A DNA stretch of 64,000 nucleotides, from assembly GCA_017503805.1 (NCBI GenBank), contig JAFVSJ010000017.1, positions 1-64,000 of the forward strand, written 5' to 3'. Of this stretch, positions 63,114 through 64,000 are shown piece after piece (position 1 is the first letter of the stretch; every line of letters begins with the position of its first letter). The stretch comes from Tidjanibacter sp. (GTDB lineage Bacteria; Bacteroidota; Bacteroidia; Bacteroidales; Rikenellaceae). The position numbers and the translations under genes were made by a program. The notes beneath the pieces were generated by a model, which was not told the origin of the DNA, did not search any database, and saw only the letters and a program-made list of their open reading frames with translations.

Positions 63114-64000
63114 TTACTTTTTGGACAGCACCACAAGATTGTCTTTCATCGTATAGTCGATGCCACTCGTAAACTCCAGCAAGTCAAGCACCTGAACGAT
63201 GGATTCCTCACGAAACATCGCCGTAAAGACAGCATCATAAATCGACGGATTCTGTACGTGTATCTCCACACCATACCATCTTTCGAGCCTAACAATCATC
63301 TCTCTCATCGGTGTATTGACAAACTTGAGAGTTCCATCCTTCCAGACAGTTTTATCGTTGACCTTTTTGGTTGTGCTTGCAACCACCTCACTGCGGTTAC
63401 TACCCACAATGGCCTCCTCATTGGGTTTCACGGCCACTCCCGTCGGCGACTCATTCTTGAGAATCTCCACCGAGCCTTTGACAAGAGCCAAGTGGATGTC
63501 GCTCCTCTCTGCATAGGCGGTGAGATTGAATTCCGTACCCGTAACCTTCACCAGCACATCTTGAGGAGTCTTGATATAAAAAGGATGTTCGGCATCGCTC
63601 TTCACCACAAAATAGCCCTCGCCCGAAAGTTCCACAACCCTCTTATCGAGGTTATCGAAAGTGGCGGGCACCTTCAGGTTACTATCGCTATTTAGCCACA
63701 CCTGTGTACTATCTGCCAACAAAACGTGTCCCTTGACACCTCTATCGACTCGGTAGTTGATTTCGTTCACAAAATCGCTCTGGGCAACCTGCACATATTC
63801 GCTCAACTCCGGCTCGAGGCTCAATAGATCGTGAATAAAGTAGCCACATAAAGGCAGGAAGAGCACCGCTGCAATGCGGGTTAGAGTGGAGGCAAGCGAC
63901 ACCCTGCGGAGAGGCTGCGGGGCCTTTCCGGTCAACTTGGGTTTGTTGGGAAGCGTAGCAAAAGTCTGCTCACTCTTGCGATGGTAGTACTCCGCGCGGA
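63114..64000 (-). CDS. FecR-family anti-sigma factor, N-terminus outside the window
   Basis: At least 294 residues of an anti-sigma/signal transducer. The open frame runs to the right edge without a stop, so the true start is beyond 64000; the apparent TTG start at 63935 is internal. A single membrane helix (LTRIAAVLFLPLCGYFIHDLL) separates a short cytoplasmic part from the periplasmic FecR domain (GVKGHVLLADSTQVWLNSDSNLKVPATF ... VVELSGEGYFVV). The C-terminal DUF4974-type STN-like region (FVNTPMREMIVRLERWYGVEIHV) contacts the receptor's STN domain. An ECF sigma gene is expected just outside. Downstream is the SusC gene after a hairpin. Confidence 0.92.
   Translation of the reverse strand, partial: RAEYYHRKSEQTFATLPNKPKLTGKAPQPLRRVSLASTLTRIAAVLFLPLCGYFIHDLLSLEPELSEYVQVAQSDFVNEINYRVDRGVKGHVLLADSTQVWLNSDSNLKVPATFDNLDKRVVELSGEGYFVVKSDAEHPFYIKTPQDVLVKVTGTEFNLTAYAERSDIHLALVKGSVEILKNESPTGVAVKPNEEAIVGSNRSEVVASTTKKVNDKTVWKDGTLKFVNTPMREMIVRLERWYGVEIHVQNPSIYDAVFTAMFREESIVQVLDLLEFTSGIDYTMKDNLVVLSKK

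Noticed and set aside
62942..63136. N-terminal extension of the SusC protein
   Set aside because: The 65 extra codons run through the FecR hairpin and are rich in Lys and Arg; the signal peptide starts at 62941.
1..64000. CRISPR arrays, insertion sequences, integrases or phage genes
   Set aside because: No regularly spaced repeats, transposase or integrase motifs were seen. Hairpins found are isolated and fit terminators.

Overview
The window is chromosomal DNA from a member of the Bacteroidota, most likely Bacteroidales; an Alistipes/Rikenellaceae-like host is my impression from the protein set, not a computed result. Supporting signs are a SusC/SusD pair with a FecR anti-sigma factor, lipoproteins with Cys lipoboxes, TlpA/DUF4369 thioredoxins, a long NusB, and many promoters of the Bacteroidota type (-33 TTTG, about 19 bases, -7 TAnnTTTG). 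Shine-Dalgarno sequences are generally absent. No phage, insertion sequence, rRNA or CRISPR array was seen. Two tRNA genes are present.

Region 1 (1-13544) is a regulated export locus. An NtrB-like histidine kinase and an NtrC-like sigma-54 activator are transcribed leftwards. Divergent from them is a six-gene operon: TolC-like channel, HlyD-type adaptor, MacB-type permease, LolD/MacB-type ATPase, and two more MacB-type permeases. The divergent gap carries a -24-like element (TGGCAC) and two 19-bp GTGTC-N9-GACAC-type palindromes 22 bp apart, with a third inside the tolC signal-peptide region. These look like the activator's binding sites.

Region 2 (13545-21590) holds a small membrane protein behind a promoter whose spacer contains nine G in a row, a lipoprotein, catalase, a DUF6624-like lipoprotein gene cut by an in-frame TAG, a BaiN/HI0933 flavoprotein, a shortened methyltransferase-like protein, a cobalamin adenosyltransferase, a DUF2795 protein, glutaminase, and tRNA-Gln and tRNA-Arg.

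Region 3 (21600-39710) is mostly housekeeping: yceD-rpmF-plsX, a methyltransferase, a CvfB-like S1 protein, a nitrilase-family amidase overlapping uvrA, DUF2752 and CD225-type membrane proteins, a CDP-alcohol phosphatidyltransferase followed by a GtrA-acyltransferase fusion, a DUF2147 protein, nusB-DUF1573-yajC, an aldehyde dehydrogenase with a threonine aldolase, an MscS channel and glutamine synthetase.

Region 4 (39867-53330) has divergent AddB-like and AddA/RecB-like genes for double-strand break processing, a DUF454 protein, glycogen branching enzyme, a POT peptide transporter, a PhnP-like metallo-hydrolase and a B12-binding radical SAM protein with a CX4CX2C cluster motif.

Region 5 (53427-64000) is transcribed leftwards: FecR (cut by the window edge), SusC/RagA receptor with STN domain, SusD lipoprotein, two TlpA-like thioredoxin lipoproteins, then after a terminator a 637-residue secreted protein ending in a DsbD-alpha-like domain. 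It looks like an uptake locus coupled to periplasmic thiol-disulfide chemistry. Strong hairpin terminators separate most units.
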